Shown piece by piece: positions 22,433-30,742 of a stretch of 32,182 nucleotides of DNA; position 1 is the first letter of the stretch, and every line of letters starts with the position of its first letter. Location: positions 1 to 32,182 of the forward strand of contig JAZNLR010000001.1 in the NCBI GenBank assembly GCA_045579195.1, given 5' to 3'. The notes under the pieces were generated by a model. It did no database searches and had not been told where the DNA came from. It worked only from the letters and a program-made list of their open reading frames with translations. This stretch comes from JAZNLR01 sp045579195 (GTDB lineage: Bacteria > Bacillota > Clostridia > Christensenellales > CAMQZB01). A program made the position numbers and the translations under genes.

Positions 22433-23587
22433 ATGCTGAAAATTTTGAAACTCAACGAAATCAGTGAAGTTGCAGATAAAGTTTTTGACGGAAAGTACGC
22501 TTTCTCCAAGAACGAAGAAAACCCTGTCGGAATCATGCTCAGAAGCTTCAAGATGCACGATTATCCTTTGAACGACGAGCTTCTCGCCGTTGCGCGCGCA
22601 GGCGCAGGAACAAACAACGTTCCCGTTGAAAAGTGTGCGGAAAAGGGAATCGTCGTCTTTAACACGCCGGGCGCAAACGCAAACGCAGTCAAGGAGCTTG
22701 CAATCGCAATGTTGCTTCTCTCCTCGCGTAAAATCACCGCAGGCATCAACTGGGCAAACACGTTGGAAAATGACGTCGCAAAGACGGTGGAATCTGGCAA
22801 GGGCGCATTTGTTGGCCCCGAGATTTACGGCAAGAAACTGGGTGTCATCGGTCTTGGCGCAATCGGCGTTATGGTCGCAAATGCAGCAGTTCATCTCGGC
22901 ATGGAAGTCTATGGATACGATCCTTACATCTCCATTGATGCCGCTTGGACGCTCTCCCGTGACGTCAAGCACATCAAGAGCCTTGATGCACTTCTCTCCT
23001 CCGTGGATTACGTGACGTTGCACGTTCCCCTCAACGATTCAACGAAGGGCATGATCAACGCAAACGCAATCGCAAAGATGAAGGACGGCGTTCGCATCAT
23101 CAACTGTTCTCGTGCCGAGCTTGCAAACGATGAAGACGTTCTTGCGGCAATTGAGAGCGGAAAGATCGCAACCTACGTCACCGATTTTGCAAACGAAAAA
23201 CTCATTAACAAAGAAAACGTCATCTGCACGCCTCACCTTGGCGCATCCACTCCCGAAGCGGAGGACAACTGCGCGGAAATGGCTGCAAAACAGCTCTGTG
23301 AGTACATCGAAAACGGAAACATCGTCAACTCCGTCAATTACCCCGCTTGCTCAATGCCGAGAACGGGCGTTGCCCGCATCACGGTCTGCCATAAGAACGT
23401 GAAGAACATTCTCTCGCAGCTCGCAGGTATCCTCGGAGAAAGCGGAATCAACATCAGCGATATGCTCAACAAATCAAAGGGTGACTTTGCTTACTCCATC
23501 TTTGAGCTTGACAATGATTTTAATGAAGCGACTCTTGATGCGCTGCGTGCCGTTGACGGCGTTCTCCGCGTTCGTGCGTTCCACTAA
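22433..23587 (+). CDS. serA: D-3-phosphoglycerate dehydrogenase (short form with ACT domain)
   Basis: A 384-residue NAD-dependent dehydrogenase for the first step of serine synthesis. The nucleotide fold has GVIGLGAIGVMVANAA (Gly140, 142, 145). Arg227 in NCSRAE and His268 in CTPHLGAST are the substrate-binding and catalytic residues. A C-terminal ACT domain (about 313-384, with NILSQLAGILGESGINISDM) suggests serine feedback. It is shorter than the Bacillus enzyme (about 525) because the intervening ASB domain is absent. GAGGAG precedes the ATG. It is cotranscribed with serC and ends at a terminator (23597-23632). Confidence 0.95.
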   Translation: MLKILKLNEISEVADKVFDGKYAFSKNEENPVGIMLRSFKMHDYPLNDELLAVARAGAGTNNVPVEKCAEKGIVVFNTPGANANAVKELAIAMLLLSSRKITAGINWANTLENDVAKTVESGKGAFVGPEIYGKKLGVIGLGAIGVMVANAAVHLGMEVYGYDPYISIDAAWTLSRDVKHIKSLDALLSSVDYVTLHVPLNDSTKGMINANAIAKMKDGVRIINCSRAELANDEDVLAAIESGKIATYVTDFANEKLINKENVICTPHLGASTPEAEDNCAEMAAKQLCEYIENGNIVNSVNYPACSMPRTGVARITVCHKNVKNILSQLAGILGESGINISDMLNKSKGDFAYSIFELDNDFNEATLDALRAVDGVLRVRAFH

Positions 23588-23596
23588 AGAAACATT

Positions 23597-23632
23597 GAGG
23601 CAGGATTTCTTTTCCTGCCTCTTCTTTTTTTT
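23597..23632 (+). terminator. Terminator of serC-serA
   Basis: Stem GAGGCAGG / CCTGCCTC, 9-nt loop, then a T-rich run. Confidence 0.9.
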
Positions 23633-23642
23633 GTTTGACAAA

Positions 23643-23671
23643 TTGACAAACGAATCAAAAAACTGTATCAT
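23643..23671 (+). promoter_or_regulatory. Promoter of glnA
   Basis: TTGACA, 17-nt spacer, TATCAT. A second TTGACA lies 8 nt upstream (23635-23640), giving a TTGACAAA direct repeat. No GlnR-type TGTNA-N7-TNACA site is seen. Confidence 0.8.
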
Positions 23672-23700
23672 AAAATTATCTTTTTTTAAGGAGAAACACA

Positions 23701-25125
23701 ATGGCGAAAAACGTTCAGAAAATCTTGAAACTCATTGAAGAAAAAGACATCAAGATGATCGACTTCAAAATGGTGGACATCAACGGTCAGTTCCGCCACG
23801 TAACAATTCCTGCAGAAAACTTCTCGGAAGAAACGGTGAAGAACGGCATTGGATTTGACGCATCCAACTATGGATATGCTGTCGTTGAAAAGAGCGATAT
23901 GGTCTTCATCCCCGACCTCGACACGGCTGTGATCGACCCATTCTGCGAGATCCCCACCCTTTCGATGACGGGAAATGCGATGATCATCGCCTCCCCGGAA
24001 AACCGTCCTTTGGCGCAGTACCCGCGCAACATCGTTCTTGCGGCGGAACAGTATATGAAGGATTCGGGCATTGCAGACACGATGCTCATCCTCCCCGAGT
24101 TTGAGTTTTACCTCTTTGACCAGATCGGCTGGGAGGTTCAACCCAACAGCATCGGCGTTCAGCTTGACGCACAGCAATCGTACTGGAACAGCGCAAGCGA
24201 AGGTCACGGCGTGATCGTTCCCAAGCAGAAGGCATATCACATTGCAAAACCCTTTGACCGTGCTTATGAAGCGCGCAGTGAGATGTGTCTGCATATGAAA
24301 GATATGGGAATTGAGATCAATTACCACCATCCTGAAGTTGCTGCATCCGGTCAGTTTGAGATCGAGCCGCAGCTCGGCAAGATGTCCTCTATGGCAGATG
24401 CAACGATGATGATTAAGTACATCATTCACAACACCGCCTTGAAGTACGGCAAGACTGCAACCTTTATGCCCAAGCCCATTTACGGAGAAGCAGGAAGTGG
24501 AATGCACGTTCATATGCTGCTCTTAAAAGACGGAGAGCCCGTCTTCTCCGACGACGAGGGATACGCTCATTTGAGCGAAACCGCACATTACTTCATGGGC
24601 GGACTCTTAAAGCACATCGCTTCCCTCTGCGCACTCACCAACCCGAGCACCAACTCGTTTAAGCGTCTCGTTCCCGGCTTTGAAGCTCCCGTTACCGTTG
24701 GATATGCAACCTCGAACAGAAGTGCGGTCATCCGCATCCCGGCTTATGCAAAGACGCCGAATAAGCGCCGTTTTGAACTTCGCAACCCTGACGCAACCTG
24801 CAATCCATACTTCTGCTATGCTGCGATCCTGATGGCCGGTCTTGACGGCGTGAAGAACAAGATTGATCCACACGCGAACGGCTGGGGACCTTACGACGTC
24901 AACCTCTATCATTTGAGCGACGAGGAAAAGGCAAAGCTCCATCACCTGCCCACCTCCCTTCCCGAAGCGCTTGACGCCCTCGAAAAAGATCATGATTACC
25001 TCACGGCAGGTGGCGTCTTCCCCGAAGAACTTCTTACAAATTTCATCCGCAACAAGCGTGAAGAGTGCCGTCAGCTTGCGGCAATCCCCCACCCTGCGGA
25101 ATTCGATAAGTACTACAACCTCTAA
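23701..25125 (+). CDS. glnA: Glutamine synthetase, type I
   Basis: A 474-residue cytoplasmic enzyme that makes glutamine from glutamate, ammonia and ATP, normally a dodecamer. Seen are ILPEFEFYLFD (metal-binding Glu), KPIYGEAGSGMHVH (metal- and ATP-site GxGxHxH region), NPSTNSFKRLVPGFEAP, SNRSAVIRIP and RRFELRNPDATCNPY. Near the C-terminus, NLYHLSDEE with Tyr403 matches the NLY segment adenylylated in GSI-beta enzymes. The length is also beta-like, whereas most Bacillota have the 440-residue alpha form. An ATG follows AAGGAG. It is monocistronic with its own promoter and a shared terminator. Adenylylation itself would need a GlnE, which is not here. Confidence 0.96.
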   Translation: MAKNVQKILKLIEEKDIKMIDFKMVDINGQFRHVTIPAENFSEETVKNGIGFDASNYGYAVVEKSDMVFIPDLDTAVIDPFCEIPTLSMTGNAMIIASPENRPLAQYPRNIVLAAEQYMKDSGIADTMLILPEFEFYLFDQIGWEVQPNSIGVQLDAQQSYWNSASEGHGVIVPKQKAYHIAKPFDRAYEARSEMCLHMKDMGIEINYHHPEVAASGQFEIEPQLGKMSSMADATMMIKYIIHNTALKYGKTATFMPKPIYGEAGSGMHVHMLLLKDGEPVFSDDEGYAHLSETAHYFMGGLLKHIASLCALTNPSTNSFKRLVPGFEAPVTVGYATSNRSAVIRIPAYAKTPNKRRFELRNPDATCNPYFCYAAILMAGLDGVKNKIDPHANGWGPYDVNLYHLSDEEKAKLHHLPTSLPEALDALEKDHDYLTAGGVFPEELLTNFIRNKREECRQLAAIPHPAEFDKYYNL

Positions 25126-25142
25126 GAGAATCAAAAGTGCAT

Positions 25143-25178
25143 AAAAAAAGAGCGATGCAAAAATGCATCGCTCTTTTT
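25143..25178. terminator. Bidirectional terminator between glnA and gap
   Basis: Stem GAGCGATGCA / TGCATCGCTC (25150-25173) with A-rich and T-rich tracts on both sides. It serves the converging glnA (+) and gap (-) genes. Confidence 0.92.
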
Positions 25179-25194
25179 GTTTGTCTTGCTTTGA

Positions 25195-26205
25195 TTAGTT
25201 GTTAGCGTCAACAGCTGCAGCATGGCAGATGAGGTCAACAACCTTGTTGGAATAACCCCACTCGTTGTCATACCAAGCAACCAACTTAACGAACTTCGGC
25301 GTGAGCTGGATTCCAGCGGAAGCGTCGAACACGGAGGTGTTAACTTCGCCGATGAAGTCAGTGGAAACAACAGCATCCTCGGTGTAACCCAAAACGCCCT
25401 TCATGTAGGTCTCGGAAGCGTTCTTAACAGCAGCCTTGATCTCTTCATAGGTGGTTTCCTTTGCGAGGTTTACAGTAAGGTCAACAACGGAAACATCCAA
25501 CGTGGGAACGCGGAATGCCATACCGGTCAACTTGCCGTTGAGTTCAGGGATAACCTTGCCAACAGCCTTAGCAGCACCCGTGGAGGACGGGATGATGTTG
25601 TTTGCAGCAGCACGGCCGCCTCTCCAATCCTTCTTGGAAGGTCCGTCAACCGTCTTCTGGGTTGCGGTGGTGGAGTGAACGGTGGTCATGAGGCCTTCAA
25701 CGATACCGAACTCTTTGTGGATAACCTTTGCAAGGGGTGCGAGGCAGTTCGTGGTGCAGCTTGCGTTGGAGATAACCTTCATGTCAGAGGTGTAGGTCTC
25801 CTGGTTAACGCCCATAACGAACATAGGAGCATCCTTGGAAGGAGCAGTGATAACAACTTTCTTTGCGCCGCCAACAAAGTGAGCGGAAGCGGTCTCGACA
25901 GTGGTGAAGACGCCGGTAGCCTCAGCGATGTACTCTGCGCCACAAGCCTTCCAGTCGATTGCAGCGGGATCCTTCTCAGCGAAAACGGTTACAGCATTGC
26001 CGTTTACGACGAGCTTTCCGTCTTCAATCTTAACGTCGCCCTTGAACTGACCGTGGATGGAGTCATACTTGAGCATGTATGCCATGTAGTCAAGATCAAT
26101 GAACGGATCGTTGATTCCGCAAACCTGAACGTTGGGGTTGGAGCAAGCCGCGCGGAAAACGAGACGTCCGATACGGCCAAATCCGTTAATACCGATTTTT
26201 ACCAT
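25195..26205 (-). CDS. gap: Glyceraldehyde-3-phosphate dehydrogenase
   Basis: A 336-residue glycolytic enzyme that oxidises and phosphorylates glyceraldehyde 3-phosphate with NAD. It opens MVKIGINGFGRIGRLVFRA. Asp33 (INDPF) indicates NAD preference, the catalytic Cys150 is in SNASCTTNCLAP and His177 in TVHSTTATQ. WYDNEWGYSNKVVDL closes the cofactor pocket. The length and motifs are standard. The ATG at 26205 has GGAGG upstream. It is monocistronic (promoter 26249-26277) rather than in the usual gap-pgk-tpi cluster. Confidence 0.98.
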   Translation of the reverse strand: MVKIGINGFGRIGRLVFRAACSNPNVQVCGINDPFIDLDYMAYMLKYDSIHGQFKGDVKIEDGKLVVNGNAVTVFAEKDPAAIDWKACGAEYIAEATGVFTTVETASAHFVGGAKKVVITAPSKDAPMFVMGVNQETYTSDMKVISNASCTTNCLAPLAKVIHKEFGIVEGLMTTVHSTTATQKTVDGPSKKDWRGGRAAANNIIPSSTGAAKAVGKVIPELNGKLTGMAFRVPTLDVSVVDLTVNLAKETTYEEIKAAVKNASETYMKGVLGYTEDAVVSTDFIGEVNTSVFDASAGIQLTPKFVKLVAWYDNEWGYSNKVVDLICHAAAVDANN

Positions 26206-26248
26206 AATAATATCCTCCGATAAAAATAATTCATTTTAATCCGTTGCC

Positions 26249-26277
26249 ATTATATCAAATAAAACATTTTATTGCAA
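26249..26277 (-). promoter_or_regulatory. Promoter of gap
   Basis: TTGCAA, 17-nt spacer, TATAAT on the minus strand. Confidence 0.8.
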
Positions 26278-26375
26278 TCAAATTTCCGTTAAAAATTTAA
26301 CTTGTCACAAATATTTCACGAACGCCCCTCTTTTTTCTCATTTTTTTGAAAATACGCGCAAAGAACGTCGCTTGC

Positions 26376-26404
26376 TTGACAGTTTTCCTTCCGTTTGCTA
26401 TGAT
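26376..26404 (+). promoter_or_regulatory. Promoter of the DUF1294 gene
   Basis: TTGACA, 17-nt spacer, TATGAT, 30 nt before the start codon. Confidence 0.85.
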
Positions 26405-26433
26405 TTTATTGAAAAAGAAAAGGAGGTTTTTCC

Positions 26434-26724
26434 ATGAATCCTTATCAAATTGCGCTGATTGCCTTCTTCCTCGTGATGAACGGCATCGGTTTTTTCTCAA
26501 TGGCAATCGACAAAATGAAAGCAAAACAGGGCTCATGGCGCATTCCGGAGGCAACGCTTTTTCTCATCGCTCTGCTCTTTGGTGGCGTCGGCTCAACGCT
26601 TGGCATGTTCGTGATGAGGCATAAGACCAAGCATTGGTACTTCCGCTTGGGCTTCCCCCTCCTTGCAATCGTGAGCATTGCGGCGTTCGTCTTTCTGTTC
26701 AAGACGCTCGCTCCCCTCTCTTAA
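26434..26724 (+). CDS. DUF1294 small membrane protein
   Basis: A 96-residue membrane protein with three hydrophobic segments. MNGIGFFSMAIDKMKAKQGSWRIPEATLFLIALLFGGVGSTLGMFVMRHKTKH is the DUF1294 pattern: a conserved DK-K-A---WRIPE stretch, then a GG--G---GM-- -RHKT loop. The function of the family is unknown. AGGAGG precedes the ATG. It has its own promoter and a hairpin terminator shared with the converging aminopeptidase gene. The family assignment is clear by eye, the role is not. Confidence 0.88.
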   Translation: MNPYQIALIAFFLVMNGIGFFSMAIDKMKAKQGSWRIPEATLFLIALLFGGVGSTLGMFVMRHKTKHWYFRLGFPLLAIVSIAAFVFLFKTLAPLS

Positions 26725-26730
26725 CAAACA

Positions 26731-26766
26731 AAAAGCCATCGCGGTTTTCGCCATGGCTTTTCTTTT
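26731..26766. terminator. Bidirectional terminator between DUF1294 gene and aminopeptidase
   Basis: Stem AAAAGCCAT-GCG / CGC-ATGGCTTTT with one C/C mismatch and flanking A and T runs. Confidence 0.85.
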
Positions 26767-26769
26767 TGC

Positions 26770-27885
26770 TTACTTCAAATTTTCAGGGTTGAGAACTTCG
26801 AGTTCGGGAAGAACGAAGCGTCCGTCCTTGCGGATAAGAACGTCATCGAAGTAGATCTCGCCGCCGCCGAATGCCGGCGTCTGAACAAGAACGAGGTCCC
26901 AATGGATCGCGGAGCTGTTGCCGTTGGGTGCACCTGCATAGCAGTTTCCGGGAGTAAAGTGAATCGATCCCGAGATCTTCTCGTCAAAGAGAATGTCGCC
27001 CATTGCTTCGTTGATGAAAGGATTCACGCCGAGCGCGAATTCACCAACGTAACGTGCGCCTTCGTCGGTATCAAAGACTTTGTTGATCGCTTCGGTGTCG
27101 TTTGCGGTCGCATTGATGATCTTGCCATCCTTGAATTCAAGGCGAACGTTCTCAAAACGGATGCCGTTATTCACAGAGGGGCAGTTGTAAGAAATGACTC
27201 CGTTGACCGAATTCTTCACGGGCGCGGTGTAAATTTCTCCATCGGGGATGTTGCGATCCCCCGAGCACTTGACGGCAGGAATGCCCTTGATCGAGAAGGA
27301 AATGTCCGTTCCCGGTCCAACGACGCGGACGCGGTCTGTGCGCTCCATCAATGCCTTCAAGGAATCCATTGCGCGGTCCATCTTGGAATAATCGAGGTTG
27401 CAGACGTCAAAGTAAAAGTCCTCAAACTTTGCGGTGCTCCAGCCTGCCATCTGTGCCATCGACGGGGTCGGATAACGCAAGATCACCCATTTGGTCTTTT
27501 CAACACGGATGTCGTGATGCACAGCGTGCATATAGTTCGAGGAGAACAAATGCATCTTGTCCGAAGGGACGTCAGATAACTCGTAAGAGTTCGCGCCGCC
27601 GCGAATGCCGATGTAAGCGTCCATGTCAGCCATACGGTGCGCATCGTACTTTGCCCAGGAATTGATCTGTTCTTCGGTTGCATTCATCAACAGCTCACGG
27701 CGAACGGAGTTATCAACGATATTCACGAAAGGAAGTCCACCTGCTGCGTGAACAGCTTTGATGACCTCGCGAAGGAGCTCCACGTCAGTCGGAGCGGCTT
27801 CAATGAGGATCTTTTCGCCCTTTTGCAAGCGACAAGAATAATTGACGAGATTGTTCGCAAGAACGGTCAGTCTCGGATCGGTCAT
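26770..27885 (-). CDS. M29-family metallo-aminopeptidase
   Basis: A 371-residue cytoplasmic peptidase of the thermophilic aminopeptidase (AmpS/aminopeptidase T) family, which removes N-terminal residues from peptides using two metal ions. Family landmarks are the N-terminal LVNYSCRLQKGEKILIEA, GRYVGEFALGVNPFI-type segment (ARYVGEFALGVNPFINEAMGDILFDEKISGSIHF) and SAIHWDLVLV near the C-terminus, which hold the metal ligands (Glu, His, Asp). I chose the ATG at 27885, where the conserved N-terminus MTDPRLTVLANNLV begins and GGAGG lies upstream; the frame stays open 30 codons further but that part overlaps the promoter. It is monocistronic. Confidence 0.92.
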   Translation of the reverse strand: MTDPRLTVLANNLVNYSCRLQKGEKILIEAAPTDVELLREVIKAVHAAGGLPFVNIVDNSVRRELLMNATEEQINSWAKYDAHRMADMDAYIGIRGGANSYELSDVPSDKMHLFSSNYMHAVHHDIRVEKTKWVILRYPTPSMAQMAGWSTAKFEDFYFDVCNLDYSKMDRAMDSLKALMERTDRVRVVGPGTDISFSIKGIPAVKCSGDRNIPDGEIYTAPVKNSVNGVISYNCPSVNNGIRFENVRLEFKDGKIINATANDTEAINKVFDTDEGARYVGEFALGVNPFINEAMGDILFDEKISGSIHFTPGNCYAGAPNGNSSAIHWDLVLVQTPAFGGGEIYFDDVLIRKDGRFVLPELEVLNPENLK

Positions 27886-27919
27886 AGTTTCAAAACCTCC
27901 AAATTGTTTTCCCGAACTT

Positions 27920-27948
27920 ATTATACTCCCCTTCCAAAAAAAAGACAA
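27920..27948 (-). promoter_or_regulatory. Promoter of the aminopeptidase gene
   Basis: TTGTCT, 17-nt spacer, TATAAT on the minus strand. It supports the downstream start at 27885. Confidence 0.75.
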
Positions 27949-28017
27949 ACATTTTGACGCGCTTTGAAAGGACAAAAAAGTTTTCTTCAGAAATCTTCAA
28001 AAAGCGGGTGAATTTAA

Positions 28018-28046
28018 TAGTCAAAAAAATCTTTTTTCGCTATAAT
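28018..28046 (+). promoter_or_regulatory. Promoter of fba
   Basis: TAGTCA, 17-nt spacer, TATAAT, 37 nt before the start codon. The -35 is weak. Confidence 0.65.
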
Positions 28047-28083
28047 AGAGAAGATAGAAGTAAATTATACGGAGGATTCATTT

Positions 28084-29013
28084 ATGCCACTTGTAACTTC
28101 GAAAGAAATGTTCCAGAAGGCGTACGAAGGCGGATATGCAATCGGCGCGTTCAACGTCAACAATATGGAGATGATTCAGGGTATCGTTGATGCCGCAAAA
28201 GAGAATCAGGCCCCCGTCATCTTGCAGGTTTCCGCAGGCGCGAGAAAGTATGCAAACCCCATCTACTTGAAAAAGCTCGTTGAGGCAGCAGCGGAAGATT
28301 CCGGAATGCCCATCGTTTTGCACCTTGACCATGGTGATTCGTTCGAGCTTTGCAAGTCCTGCATTGACAGCGGATTCACCTCCGTTATGATCGATGCATC
28401 CCACCACTCCTTTGAAGAGAACATTGCCGTCACGAAGAAAGTCGTTGAGTACGCTCACGATCACGGCGTTGTCGTTGAAGCAGAGCTCGGCCGCTTGGCA
28501 GGCATCGAGGATGCAGTCAACGTTTCCGCTGACGACGCTATGTACACCAACCCTGACGAGGTTCAGGAGTTCGTTTCCAAGACGAACGTTGACTCCCTTG
28601 CGATCGCAATCGGAACGAGCCACGGCGCATTCAAGTTCAAATCCGCTCCGAAGCTTCGTTTTGACATCTTGGAAGAAGTCGGAAAGAGACTTCCCAACTT
28701 CCCCATCGTTTTGCACGGTGCTTCGTCCGTTCCGCAGGAATTCGTCGCACTCATCAACAAGTTTGGTGGCGATATGCCCGGCGCACAGGGTGTTCCCGAA
28801 GAAATGTTGAGACAGGCTGCTTCCATGGCAGTTTGCAAGATCAACATTGACTCCGACCTCCGCGTTGCATTCACCGGAACGCTCCGTCAGCACTTCGCTG
28901 AAAACCCGACGCACTTCGATCCCAGACAGTACTTAGGACCGGCTCGCTCCGCAATCAAGCAGATCGTCAGCCACAAGATGATCAACGTTCTCGGCTGCGC
29001 AGGAAAGGCGTAA
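28084..29013 (+). CDS. fba: Class II fructose-1,6-bisphosphate aldolase
   Basis: A 309-residue zinc aldolase of glycolysis that cleaves fructose 1,6-bisphosphate to DHAP and glyceraldehyde 3-phosphate. Asp82-His83 (HLDHG), Glu134 (VEAELG), His180 (GTSHG) and His211 (LHGASS) are the catalytic and metal residues, and KINIDSDLR binds phosphate. The roughly 310-residue length with the GGDMPGAQGVPEEMLRQAASMAVCKIN insertion marks the housekeeping Clostridia/Thermotoga-type Fba, unlike the shorter aldolase in the sugar operon. CGGAGGA precedes the ATG. It is monocistronic, with a terminator at 29031-29065. Confidence 0.96.
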   Translation: MPLVTSKEMFQKAYEGGYAIGAFNVNNMEMIQGIVDAAKENQAPVILQVSAGARKYANPIYLKKLVEAAAEDSGMPIVLHLDHGDSFELCKSCIDSGFTSVMIDASHHSFEENIAVTKKVVEYAHDHGVVVEAELGRLAGIEDAVNVSADDAMYTNPDEVQEFVSKTNVDSLAIAIGTSHGAFKFKSAPKLRFDILEEVGKRLPNFPIVLHGASSVPQEFVALINKFGGDMPGAQGVPEEMLRQAASMAVCKINIDSDLRVAFTGTLRQHFAENPTHFDPRQYLGPARSAIKQIVSHKMINVLGCAGKA

Positions 29014-29030
29014 GTCAAATTAACTAGATC

Positions 29031-29065
29031 AAAAAAGACCGCAACATGATTGCGGTCTTTTTTTT
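29031..29065. terminator. Terminator between fba and the MFS gene
   Basis: Stem AAAAGACCGCAA / TTGCGGTCTTTT with a U run on both strands; it can serve both converging genes. Confidence 0.92.
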
Positions 29066-29103
29066 ATCAACTTTCTTTTTCAGGGCACAAAAGGGTACTT
29101 TCA

Positions 29104-30339
29104 TTAATTGAGTTTATCTGCAGGGTTGGAAATTCCCTTCATCCTGCCAATGAGATGGGTCAACACAAAGAATCCACCGGCAACAAGAATGATGATCCCG
29201 GTAGCGATATAGAAAGCAGGCCCACCTAAAAGCTCGTAAGCAAACCCGCCCACAAGATACCCGACAAAGGCAGCCCCGCAGGTTGCAGAAGCGAAAAAGC
29301 TTTGCGCCGAAGCCTTAAGGCTGTCCGGTGCCAACTTGTACATATAAATTGCGATAGAACCAAGCCACAGACCATTGCCAAGGCCGAAGATGCAGCCGAA
29401 GATGCACAGCTCAAGGAACGTGTCGGCAAAAAAGCCTTGAAGCAGGCTCTCGAGCCCTATAAGCGCAACGGCCGCAACAACGATATGCTTGAGCTTGATC
29501 TTTGCTCGTAACTTCGCCATCAAGAAGAGGCATGGGATCTCCATAAGTGCGCAGATCGCCTGATAGACACCAAAGTTGGTGGTAAGGATCCCCTGTTCCT
29601 CCATGAGGAACGGAATGAAAACAATTTTGGCGTTCAGCGGGATATTGAGCACGACGATGAAGATCAGGAACGTGACGTAGTAATAATTCTTGAAGAGGCT
29701 CTTCACGTCGTTGGCATAATTGCTGTCGACTTTTGTGTTTACCGGTTTGATGACCTTGGGATCGCCGCCGTAGCAAGCAAATATAATGGGAATGATGAAC
29801 AGCAGAGCAGTTATCCAGAAGAGACTCTTTACGCTCATATAGTCCAACATCATAGTGCTCAAGGCAGAGCTAACGGTGAACATGAATGAACCGAAAGCGC
29901 GAATCGGGCCGTAGTTAAGGTTTTGCACGGCGCAGTTGCGGACCGTGAGGTTATCGAGGAGGGTCCCCGCCGGGATTCTGACAAAGGATGCCAGAGCGCA
30001 GTAAACGATGAACATTATGGTTGCATATTGCGCCCGAGCAGGCAGCAACGGCATAATGGCAAAGGTCACCGCTGTCAAGGATAATACGATTAAAAATGTT
30101 TTTTTGATCGAATTGATCTTATCTGAAATAACCCCCCAGATGGCAGAAGCGAAAATCCCCACAATGGAGCAAACGGCGTTGAGGATCCCGATGTCAGAGG
30201 AGGTCATGCCGTTGTCCTGAAGATAAACCGTTTGGTAATTTGTAAAGGCCCAGGCAAACTGGAAGAATCCTTGAACACCCATAAGGTTGATCATTGCCTT
30301 AGTCAGAGGAGATAAGCCGCTATTTTTTCTCAGTTTCAT
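29104..30339 (-). CDS. MFS transporter (MFS_1-like / LacY-NupG-type)
   Basis: A 411-residue protein with 12 hydrophobic helices, a major facilitator secondary transporter. The first helix pair carries QFAWAFTNYQTVYLQDNGMTSSDIGILNAVCSIVGIFASAIWGVISDKI, whose last part is the MFS motif A-like loop (GVISDKINSIKK). The layout is like nucleoside or oligosaccharide:H+ symporters and the phenylpropionate-permease group; the substrate is not determinable. The ATG at 30339 lacks a strong ribosome binding site (GAAGAAAAACAGAGAAAA). It is monocistronic, behind a 200-nt leader full of inverted repeats. It could supply a substrate to a catabolic pathway elsewhere, for example the transporter-less sugar operon, but no direct evidence links them. 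Confidence 0.88.
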   Translation of the reverse strand: MKLRKNSGLSPLTKAMINLMGVQGFFQFAWAFTNYQTVYLQDNGMTSSDIGILNAVCSIVGIFASAIWGVISDKINSIKKTFLIVLSLTAVTFAIMPLLPARAQYATIMFIVYCALASFVRIPAGTLLDNLTVRNCAVQNLNYGPIRAFGSFMFTVSSALSTMMLDYMSVKSLFWITALLFIIPIIFACYGGDPKVIKPVNTKVDSNYANDVKSLFKNYYYVTFLIFIVVLNIPLNAKIVFIPFLMEEQGILTTNFGVYQAICALMEIPCLFLMAKLRAKIKLKHIVVAAVALIGLESLLQGFFADTFLELCIFGCIFGLGNGLWLGSIAIYMYKLAPDSLKASAQSFFASATCGAAFVGYLVGGFAYELLGGPAFYIATGIIILVAGGFFVLTHLIGRMKGISNPADKLN

Positions 30340-30546
30340 TTTTCTCTGTTTTTCTTCCTTAAGGTGGCAACTTCTAAGTTGCGGTCGGTTTTCTGTAACT
30401 CTCCGTTTTGAGAGAATCGTTTCTCATTTTCATCCGCATTTCAATCGGTAAATAAAGACCGTTTAAAACGACGTTTGATTGATGATTGATCATCATAATT
30501 TTGTCACAAAAAAGAAATTGCCGGGAACTCTTTTCGCGCATATTAT
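30340..30546 (-). promoter_or_regulatory. Structured 5' leader of the MFS transporter gene
   Basis: About 200 nt between the promoter and the start codon with no gene. Inverted repeats: TGATGAT/ATCATCA (30480-30495), AAACG/CGTTT (30466-30476), CGGT/ACCG (30446-30461), GAGAA/TTCTC (30412-30425), CTCTC/GAGAG (30399-30414) and GCAACTT/AAGTTGC (30367-30382). The GAGAA and CTCTC hairpins share bases and exclude each other. No poly-U terminator. It does not match a riboswitch I know. Confidence 0.45.
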
Positions 30547-30575
30547 GTTATATCACAATCTATGTATTATTTCAA
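30547..30575 (-). promoter_or_regulatory. Promoter of the MFS transporter gene
   Basis: TTGAAA, 17-nt spacer, TATAAC on the minus strand. Confidence 0.75.
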
Positions 30576-30619
30576 GTCTTTCCACCTTTTTCTATGATAT
30601 TTTTTTTACTGAATCAAGC

Positions 30620-30652
30620 AAAAAAAAGCGCCACCAAAAAAGTGACGCTTTT
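30620..30652 (-). terminator. Terminator downstream of the secreted-protein gene
   Basis: Stem GCGTCAC / GTGGCGC with a U-rich loop, then eight U on the minus strand. Confidence 0.88.
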
Positions 30653-30667
30653 GTTTTTTAAGTTAGC

Positions 30668-30742
30668 TTATGAGCCGAAGATTTGTTCTCTTTTTGCGTT
30701 GAACTCTTCTTCTGCGATCATGCCTGTCAACGCAAGATTAGT
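30668..30742 (-). pseudogene. SHOCT-like tail, out of frame after the secreted-protein gene
   Basis: Immediately downstream, and +1 relative to the secreted-protein frame, the sequence reads KKTNLALTGMIAEEEFNAKR then EQIFGS and a stop. This matches the short C-terminal domain (SHOCT) pattern L--G-IteEEFeakK--ilG. It has no start codon of its own with a ribosome binding site (an internal ATG would give 17 residues). It may be a domain lost by a single-base indel, or a remnant of another gene. Confidence 0.45.

Noticed and set aside
21740..23023. 427-codon minus-strand frame opposite serC and serA
   Set aside because: It crosses two well-supported genes on the other strand and has an unnatural Cys/His/Asp-rich composition.
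27886..27975. N-terminal extension of the M29 aminopeptidase
   Set aside because: The extra 30 codons overlap the promoter and are not family-like; the conserved start and GGAGG site support 27885.
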